Below, piece by piece: positions 16,973 to 26,871 of a stretch of 64,000 bases of DNA; position 1 is the stretch's first letter, and each line of letters starts with the position of its first letter. Origin of the DNA: Occultella kanbiaonis (GTDB taxonomy: Bacteria; Actinomycetota; Actinomycetes; Actinomycetales; Beutenbergiaceae). The notes beneath the pieces are model-generated. The model ran no database searches. It was not told where the DNA came from and worked only from the letters and a program-made list of their open reading frames with translations. The DNA lies in the NCBI RefSeq assembly GCF_009708215.1, contig NZ_CP046175.1:4464001-4528000 (forward strand), given 5' to 3'. The position numbers and the translations under genes are program-made.

Positions 16973-18139
16973 ATGAGCGCCCTCGCGGTCAACTACGCCC
17001 CGCTCGACATCGACATCGCCGACGGCGACGGCGTGTGGATCACCGACACCGCCGGCAACCGCTACATCGACTGCCTCGCGGGGTACTCGGCCCTGAACTT
17101 CGGGCATCGCAACCCCGAGCTGACGGCGGCCGCGCACGCCCAGCTGGACCGGGTCACGCTCACCGCACGCGCGATCGGCAACGACCGCCTGCTCCCGTTC
17201 GCCGAGGCCGTCACCGCGCTCACCGGCACGGAGATGCTGCTGCCGATGAACACTGGCGCGGAGGCGGTGGAGACCGCCATCAAGACGGCCCGCAAGTGGG
17301 GCTACGACGTCAAGGGCGTGCCGCGCTACGACGCCACGATCATCGTGGCCGCGAACGCGTTCCACGGCCGCACCACGACGATCATCTCGATGTCCACCGA
17401 CCCGGAGGCCAGGGAGGGGTTCGGCCCCTACACGCCCGGGTTCCGGGTGGTGCCCTACGGGGACGCCGCCGCCGTGGCCGAGGCGATCGACGAGACCACC
17501 GTGGCCGTGCTCGTCGAACCCGTGCAGGGCGAGGCCGGGGTGATCATCCCGCCGGAGGACTACCTCGAGGCGATCCGGGCCACCTGCACGGCCGCGAACG
17601 TGCTCCTGGTGCTGGACGAGATCCAGTCCGGGCTCGGCCGCACCGGGGCCACCCTCACCCAGGACCTGTCCGGCGTGCGGGCGGACCTGACCACGCTCGG
17701 CAAGGCGCTCGGCGGCGGCATCATCCCGACGTCGGCGCTGGTCGGCCGCAGGGACGTGATCGAGGTCGTCACCGCGGGGACGCACGGGTCGACCTTCGGC
17801 GGCAACCCGCTCGCCTGCGCCGTCGGCCTCGCGGTCACCAAGATCCTCGGCACCGGCTACTACCAGGAGCGGGCCCGCTCGCTGAGCCCGATCCTCGCCG
17901 ACCGGGCCAAGGACCTGGTGGCCGAGGGGCTGCTCACCGATGTCCGCTGCCTCGGGCTGTGGATCGGCGTGGACGTTGCGAACCTGACCGGGCGCCAGGT
18001 CAGCATCAGGCTCGCCGAGCGGGGCGTGATCGCCAAGGAGACCCACGGCAACACGATCCGGTTCGCGCCGCCCCTGTGCGTCACCGAGGACGAGTTGCAC
18101 CAGGTCATGGACGCACTCACGGCCGCCCTTCGCGCGTGA
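16973..18139 (+). CDS. rocD: Ornithine--oxo-acid aminotransferase RocD
   Basis: 388 residues. A class III PLP aminotransferase converting ornithine and 2-oxoglutarate to glutamate semialdehyde in arginine catabolism. Visible features are FGHRNPEL, MNTGAEAVETAIK, FHGRTTTIISMS, VEPVQGEAGV, PLP-contact Asp215 in LVLDEIQSG, PLP Lys244 in TLGKALGGG, and HGSTFGGNPL. The ATG at 16973 starts MSALAVNYAPLD. This is shorter than most orthologues, which carry 15-25 extra residues. The frame extends to a GTG at 16874, but that segment is low-complexity Arg/Pro. Confidence 0.93.
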   Translation: MSALAVNYAPLDIDIADGDGVWITDTAGNRYIDCLAGYSALNFGHRNPELTAAAHAQLDRVTLTARAIGNDRLLPFAEAVTALTGTEMLLPMNTGAEAVETAIKTARKWGYDVKGVPRYDATIIVAANAFHGRTTTIISMSTDPEAREGFGPYTPGFRVVPYGDAAAVAEAIDETTVAVLVEPVQGEAGVIIPPEDYLEAIRATCTAANVLLVLDEIQSGLGRTGATLTQDLSGVRADLTTLGKALGGGIIPTSALVGRRDVIEVVTAGTHGSTFGGNPLACAVGLAVTKILGTGYYQERARSLSPILADRAKDLVAEGLLTDVRCLGLWIGVDVANLTGRQVSIRLAERGVIAKETHGNTIRFAPPLCVTEDELHQVMDALTAALRA

Positions 18140-18152
18140 GGGGGCCAGACGG

Positions 18153-18184
18153 CCGGCCCGAGTGCTGACGGGGCCTCGGGCCGG
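18153..18184. terminator. Hairpin between rocD and the universal stress gene
   Basis: CCGGCCCGAG and CTCGGGCCGG form a 10-bp perfect stem with a 12-nt loop, placed between two convergent stops. It probably terminates both genes. Confidence 0.65.
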
Positions 18185-18218
18185 TCCGGCCCCGGGGCTG
18201 CTCAGAACCCGGTGCCGG

Positions 18219-19151
18219 TCAGGGCCGGCGCTTCCAGCCCATCGCGATCGGCGGCAGGCCCTCGTCCGCCACCCGTGTCGGCACGACCATCACCGGGCAC
18301 GCCGAGTGGTGCAGCACCTGCTGGGAGGTGCTGCCGAGCAGCATCCCGGCGAAGCCGCCACGCCCGCGCGAGCCGACGACGACCAGGTCGACGGCAGTGG
18401 AGAACTCCGAGAGCAGGGCGGCGCCGTTGCCGTCCAGGGCGTGGCGGCGCACGGTCAGGTCACGGCCCTCGAGGGCGTGGTCGACGGCGACGTTGAGTCC
18501 TTCCTTGACGTCGGCGAGCACCCCCTCCCGGTCCACGGACGCGGGCAACCAGCCGAGCAGCCCGGCGCCGGCCCCGATCGGTACGGCCACCACCGCCGTC
18601 AGCTCGGCGCCCCAGACCTCGGCCTCCTCGATGGCCCGGGTCAGGGCGACCTTGGCCGAATCCGAACCGTCGACGCCCACCACGATCCGCTTGACCGGGA
18701 TCGGGGTCTCCTCCCCCTCGCGCAGGGGCACCACCACAGTGGGGCAGTGCGCGTGCGCCGGCAGCGCCGAGGAGACGGTGCCGAGGATGCGCTCGGCGAA
18801 CCCGCTCGTGCCCCGGGTGCCGACCACCGCCAGGCACACCTGCTTGGTCAGGTCCACCAGCACGCCCGCCGCGTCACCGGTCTCGAGGTCGCTGGTCACG
18901 TCCACTCCACGACCGCTGACGCGCTCGATCGCCTCATCGAGGACGGCCTGCGCACCCTCGCGGATCGCGGTGTCGTCCAGGGTGGCGTAACCGCCGTCGA
19001 GCGAGGCAGCCGCGAACGTCGGCAGAGCGTACGCACACACCAGGTGCAACCGCCAACCGACCCGCTTCGCTTGGGCGACCGCCCAGTCCAGAGCGTTCAG
19101 ACTCGCCGCTGAGCCATCCACGCCGACAAGGACCACCTGTTCGTGTTCCAT
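18219..19151 (-). CDS. Tandem-domain universal stress protein
   Basis: 310 residues with two UspA domains. Each ends in the ATP-binding signature G-2x-G-9x-G-S/T: VVGTRGTSGFAERILGT in domain 1 and VVGSRGRGGFAGMLLGS in domain 2. The first begins VVLVGVDGSAASLNALDWAV. This is the ATP-binding, dormancy-associated class common in actinobacteria. The ATG at 19151 is chosen because upstream codons to 19214 do not resemble the family. Confidence 0.92.
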   Translation of the reverse strand: MEHEQVVLVGVDGSAASLNALDWAVAQAKRVGWRLHLVCAYALPTFAAASLDGGYATLDDTAIREGAQAVLDEAIERVSGRGVDVTSDLETGDAAGVLVDLTKQVCLAVVGTRGTSGFAERILGTVSSALPAHAHCPTVVVPLREGEETPIPVKRIVVGVDGSDSAKVALTRAIEEAEVWGAELTAVVAVPIGAGAGLLGWLPASVDREGVLADVKEGLNVAVDHALEGRDLTVRRHALDGNGAALLSEFSTAVDLVVVGSRGRGGFAGMLLGSTSQQVLHHSACPVMVVPTRVADEGLPPIAMGWKRRP

Positions 19152-19273
19152 GACCGCTTCACCGCCGTCCCTTGGGAATCTCTTTGACCATTGTGCCCCG
19201 TCCGCGCGCACCACGCAGCCTTGCCCACGCGTGATCGGCGAACTGAAACGAGAAGTTAACCGGCCCGGAAAAT

Positions 19274-19312
19274 ACGACTGGCCCGCCCCCTGATCGGGGG
19301 CGGGCCAGTCGT
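19274..19312 (-). terminator. Strong terminator after the NlpC/P60 gene
   Basis: ACGACTGGCCCGCCCCC pairs with GGGGGCGGGCCAGTCGT across a 5-nt loop, a 17-bp perfect stem. On the minus strand it is followed by TATTTTCC, so it is an intrinsic terminator for the hydrolase gene. It may also act on the opposite strand. Confidence 0.85.
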
Positions 19313-19326
19313 GGCGGGGATCGGGC

Positions 19327-20115
19327 TCAGAGAACCCGGATGAAGGTGGGGTTCGCGCGGTAGATCGGGCCCGCGGTCAGCGGGGTGCCGGGGTTCCGCG
19401 CGGCGATGTGCTGGTCGCCACCGAGGTAGATGCCGACGTGGCCGGGCCACCAGATCAGGTCACCGGGCTGCGCCTCGGCGGCCGAGACGATGGTGCCGGC
19501 GCTGCGCTGGGCGGAGGAGCTGCGCGGCAGGCTGATGCCCACCTGGGCGAACACGTAGGACGTGAACCCGGAGCAGTCGAACCCGGACGGCGTGCCCCCG
19601 CCGTACACGTACGGGGTGCCGATGTAGCGGTAGGCGATGTCGACCACGGCGGCGGCGGACGCCGACGTCACCTGCGGGGCGGCGGCGGCGGGCGCCTCCT
19701 CGACGGCCTCACGCTCGGTGCTCCGCGACGCCTGGCTCTCCGACGCCGTGGTGCGGGCGGTCGGGGTGACCACGACGGGCGGCGGGGGCGGCGGCGGAGC
19801 GGCCTCTGAGGTCGCCTCGACAGCAGTGAACGACCACGCGGCGTCAGCAGCGACGGTGACGACCTCGGACGTGGTGCCCGGGGAGTCGAGGTTCGCTGCG
19901 GCGGCGGCGGTCAGGTTCGCGGCCTGGACGGGAGCGACGTTGTTCGGGGCGGCGATGCCGGCCGAGGCGCTCAGCGTGAGAATGATCCCCGAGGAGGCCA
20001 CGGCGGCGACGGCGCGGCGACCGACGGTCCCCGCTACGGCCTGACCGAACGTGGTCAAGGGGGTGACGGGGCGGCGTGCGGCTCGGTGCCGGGCGCCTGC
20101 GATGCATTCAGTCAA
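19327..20115 (-). CDS. Secreted NlpC/P60 (C40) peptidoglycan endopeptidase
   Basis: 262 residues. After a basic N-terminus, a signal or membrane segment (about residues 35-58; VAAVASSGIILTLSASAGIA) directs export. Then comes an Ala/Pro-rich linker with a poly-Pro run, and a C-terminal NlpC/P60 domain with Cys181 in GFDCSGF, His226 in PGHVGIYLGG and His237. It would cut stem peptides in the cell wall during growth or resuscitation. The TTG at 20115 is chosen: AGGAGAGG lies 7 nt upstream, and this is the end of the riboswitch. Control by c-di-AMP fits known actinobacterial cell-wall hydrolases. Confidence 0.9.
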   Translation of the reverse strand: MTECIAGARHRAARRPVTPLTTFGQAVAGTVGRRAVAAVASSGIILTLSASAGIAAPNNVAPVQAANLTAAAAANLDSPGTTSEVVTVAADAAWSFTAVEATSEAAPPPPPPPVVVTPTARTTASESQASRSTEREAVEEAPAAAAPQVTSASAAAVVDIAYRYIGTPYVYGGGTPSGFDCSGFTSYVFAQVGISLPRSSSAQRSAGTIVSAAEAQPGDLIWWPGHVGIYLGGDQHIAARNPGTPLTAGPIYRANPTFIRVL

Positions 20116-20128
20116 TGTGGTACCTCTC

Positions 20129-20306
20129 CTGACGCCTACGAGGTGAGCTGTCGGGTTCGGGTGGGAGATCACCCGGTCTGCCGGACCTCACAGTCCGGCG
20201 GGACTTCACCCCAAGGAGTTCATCTGCTGCGAACTCCACAAGGATTGGGTCCCCCGTCCCTGTCTCTACTGATACGGGAACCTCGTTCGGTGACAGGGCT
20301 AGGCGT
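20129..20306 (-). promoter_or_regulatory. c-di-AMP riboswitch (ydaO/yuaA class)
   Basis: The 5' leader of the NlpC/P60 gene carries the conserved blocks of the ydaO motif in order: ACGGGGGACCCAA, TTGGGGTGAAGTCCC, CCCGAACCCGACAGCT and CACCTCGTAGGCGTC, ending in AGGAGAGG. The outer stem pairs ACGCC near 20306 with GGCGT near 20131. In Streptomyces and relatives this riboswitch turns off cell-wall hydrolase genes when c-di-AMP is high. The motif abuts the ribosome binding site. Confidence 0.93.
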
Positions 20307-20433
20307 TCCGTCCGAGGTACTCGCCGAAGGAGGGTTTCGTCGAGCGAGGTTGAGGCTACATGACGCTCCCGGCGATTGTCACGTTCTGATCACGAAGTGT
20401 GTCCCAACGTGCATCCGCGACGCCCCGTCGGCC

Positions 20434-21120
20434 CTACTTGCCGACCTTCACGAAGAGGTGCCGCGCGGTCTCCTCGGGCAGGTCGAGGGCGTACTCGGCG
20501 CCGTCGACGCTGACCGTGATGACGTCCTGCCGCCGCTGCGAGGTCAGGGTCGCACCGGGACGCATGCCGGCCTCGCCGAACCGCGCGAGCAGCTCCACGT
20601 CCACCTGGAGGGGCTCCCCGATGCGGGAGAGCACGAATTCGGTGGGCTCGTCACGGGCGGCGTCCGCGAGCGCCACGCCGAGATCGATCGGGACCTTCGC
20701 GTCGCCGAACTCCTCCAGCCCGGGGATCGGGTTGCCGTACGGGTCGTGGTCCGGGTGGTCCATGAGGGTGAGCAGACGCTCCTCCACCTGGCGGCTCATC
20801 ACGTGCTCCCAGCGGCACGCCTCTTCGTGCACGTGCGGCCAGTCCAGCCCGATCACGTCGGTGAGCAGGCGCTCCGCGAGGCGGTGCTTGCGCATCACCC
20901 GGGTGGCGCGCGCCATGCCCTCCTCGGTCAGCTCCAGGTGTCGGTCCCCGGTGACGACCATCAGACCGTCCCGTTCCAGCCGTGCGACCGTCTGGGAGAC
21001 GGTCGGGCCGGAGTGGCCCAGTCGCTCGGCGATCCGGGCTCGCAACGGCACGATCCCATCCTCGATGAGCTCGAAAACCGTCTTCAGGTACATCTCGGTG
21101 GTGTCGATCAGATCGGCCAT
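20434..21120 (-). CDS. ideR: IdeR/DtxR-family iron-dependent repressor
   Basis: 228 residues. It has an N-terminal winged helix (about 4-65; HSGPTVSQTVARLERDG recognition helix), a dimerisation/metal domain and a C-terminal SH3-like domain. All known IdeR ligands are at their standard numbers: Met10, Cys102, Glu105 and His106 (site 2), and His79, Glu83 and His98 (site 1). The Cys argues for Fe(II) sensing rather than the Mn sensing of MntR. It lies alone, convergent with nothing and divergent from the citrate-synthase-like gene. Confidence 0.93.
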   Translation of the reverse strand: MADLIDTTEMYLKTVFELIEDGIVPLRARIAERLGHSGPTVSQTVARLERDGLMVVTGDRHLELTEEGMARATRVMRKHRLAERLLTDVIGLDWPHVHEEACRWEHVMSRQVEERLLTLMDHPDHDPYGNPIPGLEEFGDAKVPIDLGVALADAARDEPTEFVLSRIGEPLQVDVELLARFGEAGMRPGATLTSQRRQDVITVSVDGAEYALDLPEETARHLFVKVGK

Positions 21121-21264
21121 GGCGTCCTATCCATCCCCTTGCTCCAGAATCTCGACTCACCCTAGTCGCTGCCGCACGAGATCGGCCCTCGGACCCGACC
21201 GGTCACGACGCCGGCGGCGGTCGGCACTGGTCCGTGGGACGCCCGCGATCACCTACCCTTCACC

Positions 21265-22269
21265 GTGATGAGTGTCATACCCCCGATCTCCACCGTGGAC
21301 CCCACCGCCGGGCTCCGATACCGCGGTCTCGACGTCGGCGACCTGGTCCGCAGGCATCCGTACGGGCAGGTCTGGGCACTGCTCGTGGACGGCACCCTTG
21401 ACGGCGCGGCGCTGGCGCCGGCCGAGTCGTTCCCGCTGCCAGTGCGCACCGGGGACCACCGGGTCGACCTGCAGGCGGCGCTGGCCGCGCTGGCTCCGGT
21501 CTGGGGCTTCTTGCCGCTCACGGACGTCGACGGCGTCCGGTTGCGCACCGATCTCGCCCGCGCCTCCGCGATGGCGTTCTCGTTCCTCGCGCAGTCCGCC
21601 CGCAGCGAGGACCTGCCCTCGATCGGCCGGCGGGAGATCGTCGGCGCCGGCGGCCTGGCCGAACGGTTCCTGATGACCTGGCACGGCGAGGTGCCCGAGC
21701 AGGAGGCGACGGCGATCAACGCCTGCTGGGTGGCCCTGGCCGAGCACGGGCTGGCCACCTCCACCCGCGCAGCCCGCCTGATCGCGGGGACCGGGGCGGA
21801 TGCCGCCGCGTGCCTGTCCGGAGCGGTGGCCGCCTCCAGCGGCCCGATCGGAGGCGGCGCCACGGCTCGCTCGCTCGGCGTCGTCGACGCCGCCGAGGAG
21901 CTCGGCGACGCACGCGCCGCCGTCCGGGCCGCCTTCGAGGCGGGCACCCTGTTCGGCTTCGGCAACTCCGGCTACACCGGGGCCGACCCCCGGGTGACGG
22001 CGTTGCGCCAGGTTGCCGCGGACCTCAACATCGAGCGGCTCGAGGTGGCCACGGCGGTCGCTGAGGCGGCCCGGGCCGAGTACGCCGACCGGGGCCTGCC
22101 GCTGCCCACCGACCGCGGCGACCACGTGATGTTCTGGGCGGGGCTACTGCTCGACTCGGCACGGGTCCCGGCCCGGATGTTCACCGCGATGTTCGCGTGT
22201 GCCCGGCTGGCCGGCTGGAGTGCCCACATCACCCAGGTGCACCAGGAACGACGAGCCGCGAACGCGTGA
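21265..22269 (+). CDS. Citrate synthase-like protein lacking catalytic residues
   Basis: 334 residues with the actinobacterial CitA fold pattern (TAGLRYRGLDVGDLV early, AEHGLATSTRAAR in the middle, MFTAMFACARLAGWSAHI at the end). The catalytic His motif PLHGGA is here GPIGGGA (Gly196). The GHRVY motif is GFGNSGY (Asn234). The Asp/Glu near the end, normally before MFT or LFT, is Arg304. It is also shorter than active enzymes. Probably a pseudoenzyme or altered function. It sits next to serC, a neighbourhood I recall for citA in mycobacteria. The start is GTG or the next ATG. Confidence 0.8.
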   Translation: MMSVIPPISTVDPTAGLRYRGLDVGDLVRRHPYGQVWALLVDGTLDGAALAPAESFPLPVRTGDHRVDLQAALAALAPVWGFLPLTDVDGVRLRTDLARASAMAFSFLAQSARSEDLPSIGRREIVGAGGLAERFLMTWHGEVPEQEATAINACWVALAEHGLATSTRAARLIAGTGADAAACLSGAVAASSGPIGGGATARSLGVVDAAEELGDARAAVRAAFEAGTLFGFGNSGYTGADPRVTALRQVAADLNIERLEVATAVAEAARAEYADRGLPLPTDRGDHVMFWAGLLLDSARVPARMFTAMFACARLAGWSAHITQVHQERRAANA

Positions 22270-23408
<1,139 letters not shown>

Positions 23409-23409
<1 letters not shown>

Positions 23410-24209
23410 TGCGCGGCCTCACGGGGCGGGTCGCCCTCGTCACCGGCGCCGGGCACGGCATCGGCGCGGCGATCGCCGGCCGGCTCGCGGCCGAAGGGGC
23501 GGGCGTGGTCGGCGTGGACGTGGACCTGCCCGCCGTGCAGGCCGTCGTCTCCGGGCTCGGCGACGGCGGCCTCGCCCTGAGGATGGACGTCACCGACCGG
23601 GACAGCATCGACGCGGCGGTGGCCGCGGCGGTCGAGGAGTTCGGCGGCATCGACATCCTCGTGAACAACGTCGGGGTGGCCGGCGGGATCCCGCTCGAGG
23701 ACGTCGACGACGCCGAGTGGGACCGGCAGGTCGCTCCCACCCTGCGCGGTGCGGTGCGGTGCATCCAGGCGTGTCTGCCCGAGCTGCTGCGGGCCGCCGG
23801 CGGCGGCCGGATCATCTCGATCGCCTCGGTGAACGGGATGACGGCGGTCGGTGACGTGCCGTACTCGGCGGCCAAGGCCGCCCTGATCAACGCGTCCCTG
23901 AACATTGCGGTGGAGTACGGGCCGAAGGTGCAGGGCACCGTCGGCGGCGGCTCGGGCTGGGTTCGCTCGAACGTGGTCTCCCCCGGCACCATCGTGACCA
24001 GGAACTGGACCGAGGGCGGCCCCGAGCAGCTCGAGACACTGGACAAGATGGCCCAGCTCTACCCGATGGGCCGGGTGGGCCAGCCGGACGAGGTAGCGGC
24101 CGCCGTCGCGTTCCTGGCCTCGGACGACGCGTCCTGGATCACCGGCGTCAACCTGCCGGTCGACGGTGGCTTCATGACCGGTCCGCTGGTCCGGATCCGG
24201 GACTTCTAG
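23409..24209 (+). CDS. Short-chain dehydrogenase/reductase (SDR)
   Basis: 266 residues, classical SDR. NAD(P)-binding TGAGHGIG (12-19) and NNVG are present, with catalytic Ser140, Tyr152 and Lys156 (YSAAK). Asp36 at the end of the second strand suggests NAD preference. An insertion of about ten residues, rich in Gly (QGTVGGGSGW), lies before RSNVVSPG. The product is unknown; coupling to serC (TGATG overlap) may reflect co-expression only. It ends 5 bp from the convergent CbiQ gene. Confidence 0.88.
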
Positions 24210-24214
24210 GCTCG

Positions 24215-25057
24215 TCAGCCGAACACCCCGAGGGCGCCCCACCCGGCCAGCAGGCCGAGGCGCCAGGTCACCAGCAGCACCGCCGTCACCGTCGCGAGCG
24301 CGACCACCGTGAGGACCGCGTCACCCGGGGTGAGCCGGGCCGGGTCGTGGATCGTGCGGCGTCCGGCGCCGAGCCCGCGGGTCTCGAGCGCGATCGACAT
24401 CCGCTCCCCGCGGCGCAGGGTCGTCACCAGCAGGGTGAACGACGCGCGGGCGAGGGCGCGCGGCGAGCGGGGCAGCGCGATCGGCCGCTCGGCGGGTCGC
24501 GACCGGGCCTCTGGTGACCGCTGGCGCCGCATCGCCTGTGCCTGCCGGATCGTCTGCCACTGCTGCGGCAACTGTTCGAGGAGCCGGTACCCGGCCAGCA
24601 CCGCGTAGGCGAAGGCGCCGCTGAGCCGCACGTGCTGATGCAGGCTGGTCATGAGCCGGGCACCGTCGGTGGTGAGCACGAAGCCGAGCGACAGCGTGCC
24701 GATGAGCAGCGTCCGGACCGCCAGCGAGATCCCGATCTCGAGCCCCGGCGCCGTCACGTCGAGCGGCCCGAACGACCAGACGACCTGCCCCTGCCGGGTC
24801 AGCGCATTGACCGTGAACAGGCTGAGCCCGAAGAGGGCGAACGGCAGGTGCGCCCGCGCCATGGTGCCGAGCGGGATCCTCCCCGCCAGGATGACCGCCG
24901 GCACCGCGAGCAGGTAGAGGACCGTGGGGGTCCACGGGTCGAAGACACCGGTCACGACGGCCGAGATCACCAGGACGAGGGCGAGCTTGACGGCCGGGTC
25001 GCGCCGGTGCAGAGCAGAGTCGACGTCGAGCGGTCGCCCGAACGCGGCCGCGCTCAC
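24215..25057 (-). CDS. ECF transporter T component (CbiQ/EcfT family)
   Basis: 280 residues with several membrane helices and the coupling motif region (TIRQAQAMRRQR ... TTLRRGERMSIALETRGLG), whose Arg-rich helices engage the ATPases. It would form the energising module with the tandem ATPase gene and the YkoE-like S component. The GTG at 25057 overlaps the ATPase stop by 4 nt. The long open frame beyond it is the antisense shadow of the ATPase gene. Confidence 0.9.
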   Translation of the reverse strand: MSAAAFGRPLDVDSALHRRDPAVKLALVLVISAVVTGVFDPWTPTVLYLLAVPAVILAGRIPLGTMARAHLPFALFGLSLFTVNALTRQGQVVWSFGPLDVTAPGLEIGISLAVRTLLIGTLSLGFVLTTDGARLMTSLHQHVRLSGAFAYAVLAGYRLLEQLPQQWQTIRQAQAMRRQRSPEARSRPAERPIALPRSPRALARASFTLLVTTLRRGERMSIALETRGLGAGRRTIHDPARLTPGDAVLTVVALATVTAVLLVTWRLGLLAGWGALGVFG

Positions 25058-26871
25058 GCGACGGCCCCGGGTCCGAGGTTCAGAGCCTCGTCGAGGGTCT
25101 CGAGCAGATGCCGCAGCGCCACGCCGCTGCCGCGCCAGCCCTCCAGCAGCGGCGGCAGTGCGAGGCCGGCCCGCTCCAGCGCCGGGCCTGTGAAGACGTC
25201 GTCGACGCCGCCCCGGGCGAGGACCCCACCATCGGCGAGGACCACCACCTCGTCGGCCAGGGTGGCGACCAGGCGCAGGTCGTGGCTGACCAGGACCACG
25301 CCGCGCCCGTCGTCGGCGAGCCCACGCAACGCACGGGCGACGGCGGCGGTGGTGACCCGGTCCTGGCCGAACGTCGGCTCGTCGGCGAGGAACACCTCGT
25401 CCTCGCAGACGGCCATGGCCGCCAGGGAGAGCCGCCGCTGCTGCCCGCCGGACAGCCGGAACGGGTCCCGGTCGGCCACCGCGCCCAGGTGGTAGCGCGC
25501 CAGAACGGCGTCGACGACATCGGCGGGGTCGACGGTGCCGGCGGCGTTCGCGAGCGCCGGTGCCGGACCCGCCGAACCGGGCGGACCCGGCGAACCTGGC
25601 GGGCGCACCGGAACCGACGAACCTGGCGGACGCACCCCGTGCGCGACCTCGGCCCGGACCGAGCGCGCGAGGAACTGATGCTCGGGGTTCTGGAACACCA
25701 GGCCGGCCGGTGGCCCGTCGATCGTGCCGGTGAACGGCAGCAGTCCGGCCAGGGCGAGCAGCAGGCTCGACTTGCCGCACCCGTTCACCCCGACGACGGC
25801 GGTGATCCGGCCGCGGGTCACGTCCAGGTCCACGTCGGTCAGGACCTGCGCCGCGCCGCGGCGCACGCCGAGCCCGCGGGCGCGCAGGACGACCCCTCCA
25901 GCGCGAGCCGACGACGACGGTGCCGACGGTGCCGACGCGGACAACGCCGACGGTGCCGACGACCGTGGTGCCGATGACGACCGGCGCACGCTCCGCCGTC
26001 GGGCCATCAGCTCCACCAGACCCGCGCGCAGCGCGGCACGCCCGGGTGCGACCTCGCGGCCAAGCGCCAGGCCGACCTCGATCCCGGCCGGGAGCCACGC
26101 CCCGGCGCCCGCCAGGGCCACGCCGTGCTCGCGCAGGACCTGCGGCGTCGGCCCGGCGGCCCGGACCCGGCCGGCGTCATCGAGGACGACCACGAGCTCG
26201 GGCAGCCGCCCCAGCTCGTCGAGGCGGTGCTCGATGAGGATCTGTGCGGGTCCGGGTGCCGCGAGGAGCGCGCCGATCCGCCGGGCGGCCGCGGTGTCGA
26301 GCAGCGCCGTCGGCTCATCGAGGAGCAACACCTCCGGACGCGCCACGAGGGCCGCCGCGAGCGCGACCCGCTGACCCTGCCCGCCGGAGAGCTCGCCGGT
26401 GCGTCGCCCGATCAGGTCCGAGGCACCGACCGCCGCGAGCGCCGCACGCACCCGGGAGCCGATCTGCGCCGGCGGCACCGCTCGGTTCTCACAGGCGAAC
26501 GCGACCTCGTCCACGACCGTGGGCAGGCACAGCTGGTCCGCGGGGTCCTGCGTGAGGGTGCCGACCCGCCCGGCCAGGACCGGCACGGGGGTGGTGGTCG
26601 GGTCGGTGCCGGCGATGCGGACCCGGCCGGTCACGTCGGCATCGATGGTGCCCGGGACCACCCCGGCGAGGACCCGTAGCACGGTGCTCTTGCCGGACCC
26701 GGACGAGCCCATCAGCAACAGCCGCTGCCCGGCGGGCACGTCCAGGTCCACGCCCGCGAGGGACGGTGCGGACGCCGTCGGGTAGTGCACCCGCAGGTCC
26801 CGCACGGTGACCGCGGCCGAGGGCTCGGGCGGCGTGCGGCGATCCGCGGCGGACGCGGGCGCGGCCGTCAT
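25054..26871 (-). CDS. ECF transporter tandem ATP-binding protein (YkoD-like)
   Basis: 605 residues, two ABC ATPase domains in one chain. Domain 1 has Walker A GSSGSGKS (55-62), LSGGQGQR and LLLDEPTALLD. Domain 2 has GVNGCGKS (361-368), LSGGQQRR and FLADEPTFGQD. The linker (about 295-325) is Ser/Ala/Arg-rich, and a Pro/Gly-rich insert of imperfect RPPGS-type repeats (about 410-440) interrupts domain 2. The fused A1-A2 layout is that of YkoD in the thiamine-precursor transporter YkoEDC. The ATG overlaps the YkoE stop by 1 nt. Confidence 0.92.
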   Translation of the reverse strand: MTAAPASAADRRTPPEPSAAVTVRDLRVHYPTASAPSLAGVDLDVPAGQRLLLMGSSGSGKSTVLRVLAGVVPGTIDADVTGRVRIAGTDPTTTPVPVLAGRVGTLTQDPADQLCLPTVVDEVAFACENRAVPPAQIGSRVRAALAAVGASDLIGRRTGELSGGQGQRVALAAALVARPEVLLLDEPTALLDTAAARRIGALLAAPGPAQILIEHRLDELGRLPELVVVLDDAGRVRAAGPTPQVLREHGVALAGAGAWLPAGIEVGLALGREVAPGRAALRAGLVELMARRRSVRRSSSAPRSSAPSALSASAPSAPSSSARAGGVVLRARGLGVRRGAAQVLTDVDLDVTRGRITAVVGVNGCGKSSLLLALAGLLPFTGTIDGPPAGLVFQNPEHQFLARSVRAEVAHGVRPPGSSVPVRPPGSPGPPGSAGPAPALANAAGTVDPADVVDAVLARYHLGAVADRDPFRLSGGQQRRLSLAAMAVCEDEVFLADEPTFGQDRVTTAAVARALRGLADDGRGVVLVSHDLRLVATLADEVVVLADGGVLARGGVDDVFTGPALERAGLALPPLLEGWRGSGVALRHLLETLDEALNLGPGAVA

